From Platycnemis pennipes (taxonomy: Eukaryota; Arthropoda; Insecta; Odonata; Platycnemididae), in contig OW121855.1 of the NCBI GenBank assembly GCA_933228895.1, forward strand, positions 30,518,698 through 30,582,697: a stretch of DNA of 64,000 nt, given 5' to 3'. Shown here one piece after another: positions 1 to 12,474 of this stretch. Both the position numbers and the translations under genes were made by a program. Below the pieces are notes generated by a model that saw only the letters and a list, made by a program, of their open reading frames with translations, made no database searches and was not told the DNA's origin. Every line of letters begins with the position of its first letter. Position 1 is the first letter of the stretch.

Positions 1-1700
1 TTTTGAAAAGTCAAGAGCAAGAGGAATTGAATGCCATGCACACAGGCGACGCCAATGAGTTTTTGATGACACGGCGGGAAAACGAATTTGATATTCAAAC
101 TTTTACGAGCTCTGGGACGGATGTTAAGTTTACAAAAAAAAGCGGCACGCCACAGAGAAGAATAAAAACTTCTTTAACGGCATTAACTGCTCTCGTCCAC
201 CTACGAGAAGAGCGCGGAAGGAATACCTGAGAGCATCTTAGCACTGATCAAATAACGCCAACAACACCGGCCGTGGATCATCTAGACAAATGTAATAAAC
301 ACAGGTCTCTGTTTAGCATGAAGGATTGATCGTATTCTCTTTACTAGAGGAAATCTAACTTCCCTCCTCATCTGTGACAGCAAGATCGTAAACATTGAAT
401 TCTTTACGTTTCTCCTGACACCCACTGGGATGCATTTGTTATGCTTACAGATACTGCCATTCCTGCTTCAACAAGAATCGCAAGCGAGGTGATTTATACA
501 GCTGTCGAGAGCATTCAAATAGGAATAATGCTTTCAGGGAGGAAATAATAAATCTATGAAACAGGACCGTGTGTTGCAACTTAAAACTCACTGGTGCTCT
601 CCAGACGAGTGGAGTTAGTGGAGGTTCACTCGGGGTTTCTACAGGATGTCCGAGTCGTCAACTGAAATGTCGGCAGCATTGTGGAACTTTATCCACTGAA
701 GAGATACAGAGTAAGCTCCATAAACTAAACTAACTATAAAAGTGTTAAGTAATGCAGTTAAAATGTATCAAAATCTAGAGTCGAAAAGAATGTTCGAATA
801 TCACTCAATATCGCCGGAATATACTGAATTTAAAATCAAGAATCTTTAAAATTTACATTACTGGAGATTTGGGAAAGAGAAGTGTCAAGAAATACGTAGT
901 TTTGTTTCCACCAGAGAACGAATTTTTCCGGCAATGTTAGCGATGTCTGCTACATGTCGGTTTGGCTACCGAAGGACACGAATTCGAGTACCTCTTCGAG
1001 CTCCGGTGTTGTGTTTGTCATAGGTTTAAGATATAGATTATACCTTAGGTTGGCGCAACTTAAAAAGTCAAGTCTTCCACTACCACAGACTCTCTTCAGG
1101 ATCGAAAATATCTAGGGATTCCCGGATCGTCTATTGGGAAGGCAGATCCCACAAGGCATTGGCAGTTGTTCCAGCCGTCACCGGCTTCGACCTGCCACAC
1201 TTCCATCCATTCCTCATCAGGACGAGCAAGTACAAGGGTCTCCTTCCCAAAACCAAGCAGATGGAGAGGGGAAGGGGTAGGGCAGGGTGGAAACGTGCGC
1301 TCGTCAACAACCATCGTCACGGCGTGATTATCTAATCACGCCTCCACACGTGGGCGTCTGGACTATTTTAGAAGCAAAAACTCGGCGTCGGACGAAGCGA
1401 CGGAAATTGTCCGCCTGGCTCGACGTGGAAGAAGATGACTAGCTGGAGGAAAAGGGAGGAGGCACTCAAAACGAAATTACTCTCCACTCATTCCCGTCCT
1501 AACACGATCCTTAGGTAACTACCGAGTAGGGAAGGGTCAGGGTCGTGTACGTGAAGGATGGAGAAGAAGGGAAGGGTAAAGGGATATGTCGGTTTTGTAC
1601 AGCCATGTGTGTTGCCGAGTTGTAGTGGTAGTCTCGGGTTGTAGTGCGCCAACGACAAAGGTCACATCGCATCGCTCAAGATCTTATTCCTACGACAAAC
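1..1700. other. Unassigned intergenic or intronic sequence
   Basis: No gene, repeat structure or RNA that I can support. The sequence is mixed in composition with a somewhat GC-richer part near 1100-1560. The only frames here are short and match no family I know. Confidence 0.5.
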
Positions 1701-1711
1701 ATAGCATCAAC

Positions 1712-1792
1712 GCTCTGGTCGGGAATCGATCCCATGACCTTTTTGGTTGCCACGCCAGCGCCTTGGCGTCCTGGTTACCATGACCGGCTCGC
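1712..1792 (-). repeat. tRNA-like SINE head (degenerate)
   Basis: On the minus strand there is a B-box-like GATCGATTCCC preceded by a GC-rich arm and a GGTAACCAGGACG stretch in the place of an A box. This is the layout of the RNA polymerase III promoter in tRNA-derived SINEs. The rest of the cloverleaf does not fold well, so it is a SINE relic and not a working tRNA. The body and tail cannot be delimited. Confidence 0.4.
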
Positions 1793-2347
1793 CGCGATCG
1801 AAGATGAAAGTAGAAAGAGGGTCGATTTCTTTCGCTAAGGGCCCAGTACAACGTAGAGTGTGAATAAAATATTCCTATAGTAGAAAGTGAGGGAAATGCG
1901 TGATGAAATAAGGAGAGAAATTGTCGCATTTAAGTGTTTTGTAAGTCGTGCGTTACCCACTAATAATGGGGATGGAAGAATGCGGTCGAAATAAATGAAT
2001 TTAATTGCTAAATGTCGAACTTAGTCGCAAGCGTACATTCAAAATAGGTAGGTTAGTGGAGGGTAGTCCTCTGTTTTGCTATTTCACATCCTTACGGTAA
2101 ATTGGAGGGGAGGGGGGTTTACACCCAGTTTTTAACAAGCGCCTATCCTACTTTAAGTACCACTGTAAATCTTCTATCTTTTGTTCGTGATATCAAATTG
2201 CCATTCCTTTTGAGTAAGTTGAGTAAGTTCATAAAACGATAAAAATGAAATTGATTATTTATAGATGGCTATCTTTACTAGGCTTGAACAGCATTCCCAA
2301 ATGAGCAAACCAGATTCAGGTGTGATGTGCTGGAAACTTTCCATATT

Positions 2348-2476
2348 AACAGAAAGATACTGACATTTTCCACAGAAGTAAACATTTATTGCGACAAGTT
2401 TAAATGTTACTACATCATTATCAAGTGAAGACTATTTCATTTTTACTTCTGTGGAAAATAGCAATATCTTTCTGTT
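2348..2476. mobile_element. Short MITE-like inverted-repeat element
   Basis: Two arms of about 35 bases (2348-2382 and 2442-2476) are reverse complements with only a few mismatches. Both contain AACAGAAAGATA at the outer end and CCACAGAAGTAAA at the inner end. The 60-base centre is AT-rich with no coding potential. The size and structure fit a small non-autonomous DNA transposon (MITE). I cannot see a convincing target-site duplication, so the superfamily is open. Confidence 0.6.
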
Positions 2477-2547
2477 GTTATAAAAAAGTAGTCCTAAAAT
2501 CAACCCCCTATTCTTAATTCAATATATCCGTACATCAGACATTTGCC

Positions 2548-2612
2548 TCTCCGAGACTTGAACACGGAACGTCCGGTCCGCAAGACCTATGCCTACTGAC
2601 CAGAGTCTACCG
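2548..2612 (-). repeat. tRNA-like sequence (degenerate)
   Basis: Read on the minus strand, it has TGGTCAGTAGGC (A-box-like) about 35 bases before GTTCAAGTCTC (B-box-like), the spacing of an internal pol III promoter. Acceptor-stem pairing is not evident. It is probably the head of an old tRNA-derived SINE; a decayed tRNA pseudogene is the alternative. Confidence 0.4.
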
Positions 2613-5600
2613 AATGGAATAGCAGTAAATCATTACAGGTGGTAGCTGATCAACATGTAATAAAAACAGATTGAATAATACTTTCTTCCTTTCTTCTATT
2701 TTTATAAATGGGATTGTTTCTGATGGAGTATCGCTAGTCTCCTTTGCATTGATTTTACCTAACGGATCCCCTACGCTACGTCTATCTTCAGAACAGTTTA
2801 TTACCGAATTCACTACATGTTGTCCAAAGCACGTATTTCTTCCACGCTCTTTCTCGCTTACCAAGCATTTTACCTCTGATCACGGCATTTAGTATCCATC
2901 TAATCAAAATACTTTGCGAATACGAAAAAAATAGGTACAAGCCGTGCACGGAAATTCGGTGAGTGATACGCAAAAGCGTTTCATGCTCAGTTAATTCTCT
3001 TAATGAATACTGAGGGCACTAAAGTATCTTCTTTTATATCAATACAAGAGCCATAGCGGGAAGAGAGGTCGCTAGTAACCGATAGAGAGAGAGAGAGACA
3101 AATGCATGCGTAGTGAGCATCAAACGCACTACGTTAAAACAATCGAAGCCTAATTCGGAAGGCGTGTACTTTGAATGGGGTAAGGAAGGGCGGGTCCACA
3201 TCTTCCTCGATGACTCGGCAATGCGATGACGACGGTAAGGGAGGGCCAACTAGGGAGGAGTCGGAACATTTCCTTAAGTGAACGAAAGGAGTTTCCGTTC
3301 AGAATTCTTATGCGTATTTTGATGCCTCAAGAAGACTTCCGGCCATCATTCCACTTCCTCAACTCAGAAATGATCTTAGACGCAATTAGAATGAAAACTT
3401 GGCTAGTATGAGCACCGGGAAGGCTCATTCTAAATCAGTTGGAAAGTCATTCCGAAGAAGTGGTGAGCCACGTAAAATACGCGTAGAACACGTCATCTTG
3501 TAGCCCCTTCTTTATTTCATCGTGAGGCTATTTCTCACTATTTTAGGAGCATTTTCATGCACAAAATCCTCCTGACATGCTTTGAAAAGTTCACCATAAG
3601 ACTTTTGGGCTTTCTTTAAAAATAACTAGCCAGAAGCCTTTCACAGAATTGATACGAATTATTCCAATCAGGTACTTCACTACTTTCAACGCATCACTAG
3701 AGATCATACGCAAGTAATTTATTCCCAAATATAATTATTTTTTGAGAAAAAATATGTACCTACTGATGTTGTACTTGAAAGCAATTTTGCATAAATTAAA
3801 TTAATCTAATCAACAAAAATATGAGTAAACCTCTCATTTTCGATGATGCTGAAATTCATATTCTGGAACCAATTCGGAAATTTTCACTTATTCATAACAG
3901 GGAGGGCAACAATTTCTTAACATGAACTAAAGGTAAACAACCGAGATACAACTTAATGAGTTCGAAGCTGATCATTCCGAAAAATAAATTAAAACCAACA
4001 AGACTTCCACTTCGAGTGATTTAAGAAATTACAGACAATGCAACTATAGCACTTTACCCTATATTTTCTTCTCCGGCTACCAATCCCATACTTTTGACCT
4101 AAGGAGATTCGATTTCATTCATCCCACTTCCCCACTTATCTAACGTTTAACTAACTATTGCAGGCTTCGAACTACATATAAATAACTTCTTCCTCCGTAT
4201 TTTCTGCCTTTTTTCAAACGTTAGCAGAACTTTCACTCTTACGCAGTCGTATACTGCACTTCTTTCCTTGATTTCAGCTCTCTCTCAGTAGTCATTTTTA
4301 TTATTTGGTATTCTACCGGTTGGGCGAGGAATTGATTTAGAGCACCTATTCTGGTTTACTTTTTCCGTCCAGCATATTTTTAACTTTCCCTTATCTATCT
4401 TTTTTACCGTTCACACGTTTCCTTATTATCATCCCATCTAAAACTCAAATTCCTTCCTTCTCTTTCTCACTTCCCTGACATTCTCCCCCCAGGAGGGATC
4501 TTACCATCTCCCCTAATTATTTTTGATCATTATTATTACCTGCATCGACACTTCAGCGGACCTCAAGAAGCCGGCTGGAAAACGGGAGAAATATTGTCTA
4601 GAGAACATGGATAGACGCGGAAGAAGACCTGGAAATAAAGTCTCTTCAACCCCTTTATATTTATTTCATGCACCTACTCTGTCTCTTCCTTTTTTCTTCT
4701 TGCAATGTCCTTTTTTATCACAGCCGCAACCACCTCGCTTGACTTGCTTTCTAGCCATTGAACAAATTACATCCTCCTCCAAACCAAATTTTAACCTGCA
4801 AATCTCTCCTCCTCCTCCGCGATTCGGAAACACGACGAAATTCAGATCCAAACCTTTAGCATGGTTTCCAAAACATTTAACTAAATATTCCAATCATTTT
4901 TTTCATTATTTTGGCGAAGAGAATTAGTCTTTAGGCTACTAGTCTATTATTAAACTACAAAGAAAAAGCTACCAAACCAAAATTTTGAACATTCAGCAGC
5001 ATAGAGATTTCTGGTACCAAAATGTGATCTATTTGCAATTCAGTTGCTTAAATTCTCAATATTTTCGGAGTATATTTTTGACTCTCGAATAGCCACAACT
5101 AGGTTTACCTACATTTTCCGGGCAAAATGGCCATGCATACAGCATCTTGGTCCACCTCATGCTATCAGTAGCATTCATAGAACCACGAATTCAGGGCCGC
5201 TGATCTGAAATGCGGTTGCTAAGGGTGACACTGCCTCAATCACGGGATCAAATGGATTAGTAACCTTGCACCCGGTCACACGCGTCGAGTGGTGTAAATG
5301 CCGAAATCGCTCGACCGCTACGAAACCCATCACCCTAGTGATGCCCATCCGCATGTATTAGGGAGAGTGCTCTCCCCATCATCACCATACAATCTGTGCC
5401 GAGACAAGCACGGGTCGGCACGCCGTGGCACGCAAAGTGATCGGCTCTTAAGAGAGCCTGCCAACCAGTCTCCCCCCCGCCCCCCAATGACTTCCCGCGC
5501 ATTCTCTCAAAGGGGTCCGCCCACTTCGCATTGAAGGAGCTTCGGCTACATCAGGCTCACCCTCTCCCGAGGGAGGCTCGCTGATGAACGGATAAGGGCC

Positions 5601-8560
5601 ATAAAGCGGAGATATTCCACGCTCGTGCACACGCGTGCATCATGGAGGCATTCGGTACTTCACGTCCATTTATGGGGTTTCCGTGCACGTCCCAGTATCA
5701 CACGCATTCACGGGTAATTAACCGATTACCGGGTGAAAGGCGGTGCCGGTGAACGCCGTTTCCAGACGAATGTAACCTCCCTGCCGAGGAATTACGGGAA
5801 GGAAGGTGCCGACGTACGAATGGACCTTAATAACCATCGGGGTCCATTAATATGTGCAAAGATGTAGGAACGCGCAAATGAGACGGCAAGGGATTTCTCT
5901 CTAGAAAATGGAACTGAAGCAGCGGTAAATTATCACGAGGAAATGACAAGCATTTAATTGTTTTTTTTTCAAGGGAAAGATAACGAAAAAGCATCAAGTA
6001 TTACAAATCAATGAGATCAAATGCGTACCTCAACATATATGCTGCCGTAGATTGATGTCGCAGAAATAACCATTGGTAACTTTGAAGCTGAAATTACTAA
6101 CGAAATACCTGAATAACATACTCTTCTGAGGTACGTAATTTTGAGAGCACTCAGTCAATAATCTGGTTCATTTCGTACAAATTTAAATAGATATATGGGA
6201 AAATATATAATACGGTTTAGGAATTCGAGAAGGCTGATATAAGTCACTATTAGTGCCACCACCAGAGCAGAGAACTTAGGTAAGCAAAGCAGAGTACTCT
6301 CTGTGAAGAATTATTTCCAAATTCAAACTTCTCCATCTTATATGAATAAACTGGTACATTCATCCAATGAATAAAGTGTTACTTTCCACGTAAAATCGCA
6401 AATTATCCTCGTGCAGAAAACTGAAAATATTATCCTCCTAAAACGGGTTAATTACACGAACTCCAGTCTGAACTTGAAAACTGACGTCTTGTCTATACGA
6501 CATAGAAGAAACGTCAAGTTTCATTTTTTCCCTCAGTTACATAACTTAACCGAATATTTGAGCGTATAAAAGCGTTCAATCACTTCAACTAAAAATGCGA
6601 GGTAATCGTAAACAGTATTGGAGATATGGAGCCTCAGGAGATTTAGTCGAGCACATAAGGTCATACAATTATTAATAAGTTAATTATCATATTATGATAT
6701 TTAATGAATTAGAAATCACTCCTCTGGAGTGTAGCGGTTGGTCGCAGTTGCTCTGCACATTGCCAAAAAGAGAATATGGAAAATACTACCGAATTATCCG
6801 TCGCCAACGAATACCGTCAAAATCTATAGAATTGATGCATAGTAGAGTCAACCAAATTAGTGTAAAAACAAAAGGTTGCCATTGAGACCAGTGAATGAAT
6901 ATTCCGATTGATCAAAATAGAGCAATTAAAAAAAAATATATACACGCCATATACATATGTGTAGGTTTTATTCTAACCCGGATTATATAAGAACTACATT
7001 TTGACGTATGATGTAGCACACTAAAACGCAATTTTTAATAAAATATGTACCTTTTTGGAAAAATAATGTATTTTTTGGTTAGTCAAAATGAACCAATTCT
7101 ATCACATCCCTCCTAAAACTTCCTTATCTAAACTTTACACACATAGCCCTTATACACTTTTGTCGTAAACTTTGGCAATCATGCATGCACATATGAGTAA
7201 TTACAGTATTATAGCCTCTGATAGGCCCTAAAAACAGCTCGCTCCATTTCTAACTCATTCAATTACACTAAACTCCAAAATGAAATAAATATATTTTCGG
7301 CAAGAACTACCTCCTTCCTCTTAACCTCCTTTAACACTGCAGCACGCTAACCGATACGGAAAATCAAATTTGTCACGGAAGTTGATGTTTCTGGAAGGGA
7401 GAAAAAATGTACAACATTCATGATATGTCGAAGGTGGAGGAATATACGAGCCGGTTATTGATTTTGAGGAGAAAGAAAAAATAGTAATCGAACCGTGATT
7501 CTCGATAAAATAGAGAGACTGCCGGTGCCACAGAGGAAAGCCATTTACGCTAAATTAGGAGGCGTTGGAAGAGAGGTGGAAAATATTCATCAACCTCATT
7601 AACTTGCTGGCTACTAAAGGATACGAATATCCACCAGTTCACCCCTTGAGCTCGTTCAATTGCTTATAATCACTTCCGCCATCGACAGTATTCCCTCTGT
7701 GAAGAACAGGAATCCACTAAGCAAAGAGACTTTCCCTCGAGCGTAACACGACGAGCTGAATGATGTTCTAGTACCTCCTCAGAGTGATAGGGTAGGTACT
7801 AGAACAGTGAAAAGGCCGACGACGGAAATGAACCCCATTTTCACTAAATGAACGAGATCATTTCTCCATTCACTCCACAAATATTGATCATTTGAAAACG
7901 TAACGTGATGACATGAAATTTCAAACCAAGCGTGCAGACGAAGTAAATAGGCCATTACGCATGGTGTGTTATCAATAAAACTCAGTTCTGTAACCTGGAG
8001 TTAGAAGAATGCATAAAGAAATAGCAACAAAAATTACATATTTAAACCAAACCTCCGGCTACTAGTCCACTGCTCTTCTATCCACTAGGCTACCATATCG
8101 TTCTATGGGATAATGAACAGGTTTTATTGATCAAAAAATATTCCTATCCAGTTACGCAAAATCCTTTCTTTTTTACATCAGGGATGAATGTATTAGCCTC
8201 TAGGAGATCTAAACTATACCTGCTGAGGTATAATTAAAATCCTTGGTAACAATCAGAAGTGCACCTATCATCCAAGAGTTTCGCTGTGATTAAAGGTTCG
8301 GCTTATTACAAATGTCTAAATAAAAAGTTGATGGGAAAGCAGGGAAAAAACTAAAATCTAATAAAATATTCACGCGCAGTTGGCCACTGGAGTACCATAT
8401 ATTTCACAAATGAGATTAGTTTGCAATGAAAAGCTTTCATCAATCCAATCACTGCAATATTGACAAAATATTATTCACTTCGTAAATCCAGTAGACTTAA
8501 ATCTATCCAATGAATTACTTGAATAAATCATGTCTAAATTTAGGCCCGACCACCTTTAAT
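2613..8560. other. Unassigned spacer
   Basis: AT-rich spacer without a gene I can support. Local features are a GA microsatellite near 3084-3099, a pyrimidine-rich stretch at about 4040-4900 that creates a meaningless 134-codon frame, and a GC/CpG-richer patch at about 5160-5830. None of the frames shows a known domain, signal peptide or splice context that I can defend. Confidence 0.5.
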
Positions 8561-8566
8561 TTTACG

Positions 8567-8658
8567 TCACAATGAAAAGGTTGGCCGATAGAAGAATCGA
8601 GTGGAAAGCTGCGTCAAACCAATCCTAGGATTGTTGACCAATGATGATGATGACACCT
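8567..8658 (+). mobile_element. RTE-like LINE, tail-only copy
   Basis: The segment encodes the last residues of the RTE-like LINE reverse transcriptase, MKRLADRRIEWKAASNQS followed by a stop. Then comes CCTAGGATTG and a short (ATG)n run. The same C-terminus and tail end the copies at 14.8-15.4 kb and 33.0 kb. It is a severely 5'-truncated insertion of the kind made by target-primed reverse transcription. Confidence 0.75.
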
Positions 8659-9084
8659 TTAATTCAAAATTTCATATCAGTTGCATTACTCACTTTTCAT
8701 TTGAAGTTGTAGTTAATAATCATGAGCCTAATAATGATATTTTATTACTTTCCAACAGCAGCTTTAACTGTCATATTAGCGCAGTGTGAGTCATATCACC
8801 GGGAAATGATGAGTATTTGGAAGGACAAATGTAATACTTACAGGGAAAATATTTTACAATACACCAAATATTTTTTTCTCATTAAATGTTTTGATTCATT
8901 CATGAATATCCCCTGGCCAAATTTCTTAAGAACTGTGAAATATGTTGAACCGTCTTTGCGCACTCGTGTTTAGAGTATGCTTAATTTTTTTCCCAGTAGA
9001 TATAGAATAAGGTTTTAAGGTACATACTTCACCTGCTAAAGTTATATTGCACCAGCTAATTTTATTACATCCCCAATCTACTCC

Positions 9085-9186
9085 GACGAAAAACTCTAGC
9101 CCATAACCGAGATGGGATTCGAACCTGCGACCTTACGGTTGTTGGGTGGGCGCGTTAAAGTCCTCACCACCGTGGCTAGCACATTC
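9085..9186 (-). repeat. tRNA-like SINE head
   Basis: The minus strand carries a clear B box, CAGGTTCGAATCCC, downstream of GCTAGCCACGGTGGTGAGG (A-box region). It is followed by a non-tRNA body. The head resembles that of the SINE at 28.7 kb, but the body differs. It is interpreted as a second tRNA-derived SINE type or a chimeric copy. Confidence 0.5.
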
Positions 9187-9744
9187 GTTATAGATGGAAC
9201 CTCTTCAGAGGCCTACTTTAAGGAACAAGGAAAAAAGTTCTGGTAGCCGCTCAGTACAAACCAGGGTAAATGTGACAAAGCGTTAGATGGGTGAAATCTG
9301 AAGATAACTTTGTTGACTTGTTCTCGCAATTACAACACGCTCTCCATTTCCAAACCAAAAACAACATTAGGTTGGATAGGGAAAGGAGACGTAATATATC
9401 TTGAGATACGCAAACACGTCTTCCTACTCCACTTATCACAAGAGAGCTGATTAGTAATGTTTTCTCATGACGTAACCTTGAGAAATTTCCTCCACACATT
9501 AACGTAGTGGTCGAAAAAATGTCTTCGCATTTCCAAAATGAGGCAGCAGATGAGCCTGTAAAATCTGTTTCCCGAATAATAGATGGATTGACTAAGCACA
9601 TAGCTTCCTCACACACTAAGACTATTAATTAATGGATAAAATCGAGAAAGAAAGAAGTCTCAAGTTGGGATTGAATTGAGAAGGGAAGAAGGAAGGAGAA
9701 TTAGTACATATTAATACGATTTCAAGGGAGACAAAGTTAGTTTA

Positions 9745-10019
9745 CATCAATTGCACCTTATAGGATAGGAGTGGGAATGTCAAGGTTGGGAATTTTTCAG
9801 GTAGCAGATGGGGAGAAATCCAGCGTCTTAATTTGCCTACTCTTAACGAAGAGCGCCTACGGGCCCACGGTTTAACGTCCTATCCAACTAGCTGAAATAC
9901 AGAGCTTGAATTACTCCGTCCACATCACTAAAGTGATGACTGAATATTACTGATGGATTCAAACCCGGGGATCAGGAATCCACGGCCAATACTCTAGCCA
10001 CCACACAAACCCAATACCC
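9745..10019 (-). mobile_element. tRNA-derived SINE, diverged copy
   Basis: This minus-strand copy belongs to the SINE family that is best preserved at 15.7 and 27.8 kb. Shared landmarks, read on the SINE strand, are a head GGGTTTGTGTGGTGGCTAGA, a B-box region GGTTTGAATCC, a middle block with GGACGTTAAACC, and the block beginning CGTTAAGAGTAGGC. It is more diverged than the other copies and lacks the terminal CCAACCAA run. SINEs of this kind are transcribed by RNA polymerase III and mobilised by LINE machinery. Confidence 0.7.
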
Positions 10020-10379
10020 AGAATACCCAGGAGCAAAATGATGTGAAAATAGTACGTGAGAAAAATGTAATTAATGAGCTACGGTATTTAGAAGGCCGGA
10101 TTGGAAAGGAGAATGTTAGGCAAGAGAGAAAGAATGAAAAAACTGAATTTTCGAACGGAATGTTGTGACGTAGGAGGGCTGCCGAGCTGAAGAGGGAAAT
10201 TAATTGTACGAAGAAATATAGAGGCTTGAAGGTGAACCGGAACGAATGGAAAAAATTTCATGTCCATTCAAGCTTATCTTTAATCTACAGAGTACCTATA
10301 ATGATAGGCCTATGGCAAGCAGAAATATTCAACGACGCAATGTATGCAAGGAATTAACAACAAATGCTAATGAGGAAAC

Positions 10380-11000
10380 TGGTTAAAAAAAAAGCTCCCA
10401 GATGCTGCTAAACGCCAGCAGGGAGGTGTACGGGGGAGAAGTCGCGAGGGGGGGGCGGGTTGGAGGGAAAGCCATTTAACTAGGTAAAGCTAATCCGCCA
10501 CCCACAGTATGCACCGGTGGGGGAAAGTCGCCAGCGGTGGCGACAAAATTAACAAGTTGGCGGCACCGTCGGCATCGCTCCGTCAAGCGCTAATCACAGG
10601 GCCGCGAGGGCAATGGCGAATGATGGGTGAAGCGAGGACAGTCGCCAACACGGGTGAGTTCATCGCTGGAATGGTCCCGGTAATGTCCGTGGGAATGAGA
10701 TTACTCTCTAATGGACTTCAAAATGTTGATGCCGAGCGATGGCAGATGTTGCTAGGGCCGCGGGGCGAGAAGACAGCGGGGCAGGAATAGGAAAACTTGC
10801 CCCCGCGCCACGAGTTAAGGACTTCGGCACGCTAAGATGGCAATTAGCGCTCGAAAACTTGATCCCGATCGATACACGGAGTCCATTATGCAAGTAATAT
10901 AAGCGAGGAATCCATCCAGGCGCTTATCAATCAACGGCAAGCCGCCAAGGAAGAGCGAATACTTGGGAGCCGAGGGGCAAGGATAAATTTAAAAACTGCA
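10380..11000. other. GC/CpG-rich patch without assignable gene
   Basis: The stretch is distinctly richer in G, C and CpG than its surroundings. It gives open frames on both strands (for example 93 codons at 10509-10790), as expected from composition alone. No domain is recognisable. It could be a CpG-rich promoter or 5' exon, or simply a GC-rich repeat. Confidence 0.3.
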
Positions 11001-11261
11001 CCTGTGACTAGTAGTCAATCCTTATGACTGAGGTGGAAAAGGCGTTCGATCCCGATATTATCGTCGTCGTAAGTATGTATGATAAGTTGACAGATATCTA
11101 TCCTCCGGCAGAGTTACCAGAGCTAATGCCAAGAAACACGAGGAGAGCGATCGTTTTGCGATCGTGGGCGAGTTGAACACGCCCGCGTCTCTCGGTTCCT
11201 GAGCGAATGAACGTCCTCGCTAAAAGAGGGCGAGGCGAGCACTTAAGTCATGCATACGAGA

Positions 11262-12000
11262 AATAGTGAAATAAGCACATACGTGAAATAATGGGTCAAG
11301 TTAATCGTAAACTGGGATTCATCAAAAGAGTATTGGGTAAATGTAACGATCATGTACGAGAAATCAGCTACTTTTCCCTTCTTAGACCTCATTTGGAATA
11401 AGCTGCCAGTGTATGGGATCCCTATGAAATCGGTCTAAATACTGAACTTGAACGGGTGCAGCGAAGATCGGAAAGATTTGTAAAGGGACGGTACGATAAC
11501 CTTACTGGCGTAAACAGTCTATTAAATGAATTAAATTGGGAATCATTGTCAGATCGCAGGTTAAAATTCAGACTTAATCTCTTTTTTACAAATTCGAAGA
11601 CCAAATTTTCAGTGATGATTTTAAAAATATTTTGCGAACCACAACTTACTATGGTAGACTGGACCATAATCACAAAATTAGAGAAATTGATTGCTGAACT
11701 GACAGATTCAAAATGTTCTTTTTTCCTCGTACAATAAGGGATGTGAACAACGGTAAATATATCCAATACGAGTAGCTGCATGTTGGTATAAGGACTTGAA
11801 GCTAACTCAACTAACAGCATGTTTTTGCATGTTTGCTTTGCAATTTCTATCTATTTTAAATAGTGAAGTTCTGTCTAGTTTATTAATACTATTCCTTTTT
11901 TATGCATGATATGTAGTGCATGTATGGTGAGAAATCACCCCCTGCCACACATCTTTGTGGTGGCTTGCAGGGTATTATGTAGATGTAGATGTAAGTCCAC
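11262..12000 (+). mobile_element. LINE-A 3' fragment: RT C-terminal domain plus 3' end
   Basis: A 5'-truncated non-LTR retrotransposon. The translated frame from about 11280 contains GQVNRKLGFIKR, LRPHLE, VWDPY and LERVQRRSERFVKGRY. It continues with a ...LNWESLSDRRLKFRLNL block, the conserved region after the reverse transcriptase core in CR1/Jockey/L2-type LINEs. After a frameshift near 11600 the signature HKIREID and FFPRTIRDVNNGKY follows. A stop interrupts LRPHLE (a Y codon has become a stop). The 3' end (11900-11996) has a stem-loop CCCTGC...GCAGGG and a GTAGATGTAGATG tail. No start codon, endonuclease or RT core is present, so the copy is dead. Confidence 0.85.
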
Positions 12001-12039
12001 TACCGATCACTTGCCTCGCGAATAGGTGTAGAATTCACT

Positions 12040-12190
12040 TTATAGTAGCTCCGACGGCTTAGGTTTATCGTACCGCCAACCTACTCTTAAACATAAGAAA
12101 AAGAGTATATCCATGCCCGAGGAGGATACCGAACCCGCGACCTTTGGTTGGCAGGCTCCGGTGTTACCGGCTCGTCCATCAAACCTGGCA
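12040..12190 (-). repeat. tRNA-like SINE relic
   Basis: The minus strand shows GGTCGCGGGTTCGGTATCC, a good B box in a T-arm-like context. It is preceded by GATGGACGAGCCGGTAACAC, a plausible A-box region, and followed by a non-tRNA body. The size suits a tRNA-derived SINE. There is no family match to the CGGATGGGACGT-type SINE elsewhere in the window. Confidence 0.45.
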
Positions 12191-12352
12191 GATTCTTCCA
12201 TATTCATCATAGTAACTGTATGACTCACATCCAAAATTATCAATTTCCCTTCAATTCATAAATGCCCCCCAAGTTTCAACGCAAATAAAACAGTAGGTAT
12301 TAGGCGTAACTTTTTGGAATTTCATCATGCATTAAGAAAACAGTTTTGTGAA

Positions 12353-12474
12353 TTCCACAACCAACAATAATTATTATACGACCAGATGTCATCGAATAGT
12401 CGACATAGGTGATGATGGTATCGGCTATTCGATAAAACCTGGTCGTATACTATTAAACACTTTAAACTGTGGAA
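12353..12474. mobile_element. Foldback MITE, about 122 bp
   Basis: The outer ends TTCCACA and TGTGGAA are inverted. Inside them, TATACGACCAGATG pairs with the inverted GGTCGTATA block, and ATCGAATAG pairs with CTATTCGAT. The whole unit therefore folds into an imperfect hairpin with a loop around 12405-12418. It has no coding capacity. This is typical of a small non-autonomous DNA element. The target-site duplication is unclear. Confidence 0.6.

Noticed and set aside
4523..4927. 134-codon Pro/Ser/Phe-rich plus-strand frame
   Set aside because: Produced by a pyrimidine-rich stretch. No motif.
9085..9186. A genuine tRNA gene at one of the tRNA-like heads (also 12.1, 33.7 and 60.4 kb)
   Set aside because: A and B boxes are recognisable but the acceptor and anticodon stems do not pair properly, and the sequence continues into non-tRNA bodies.
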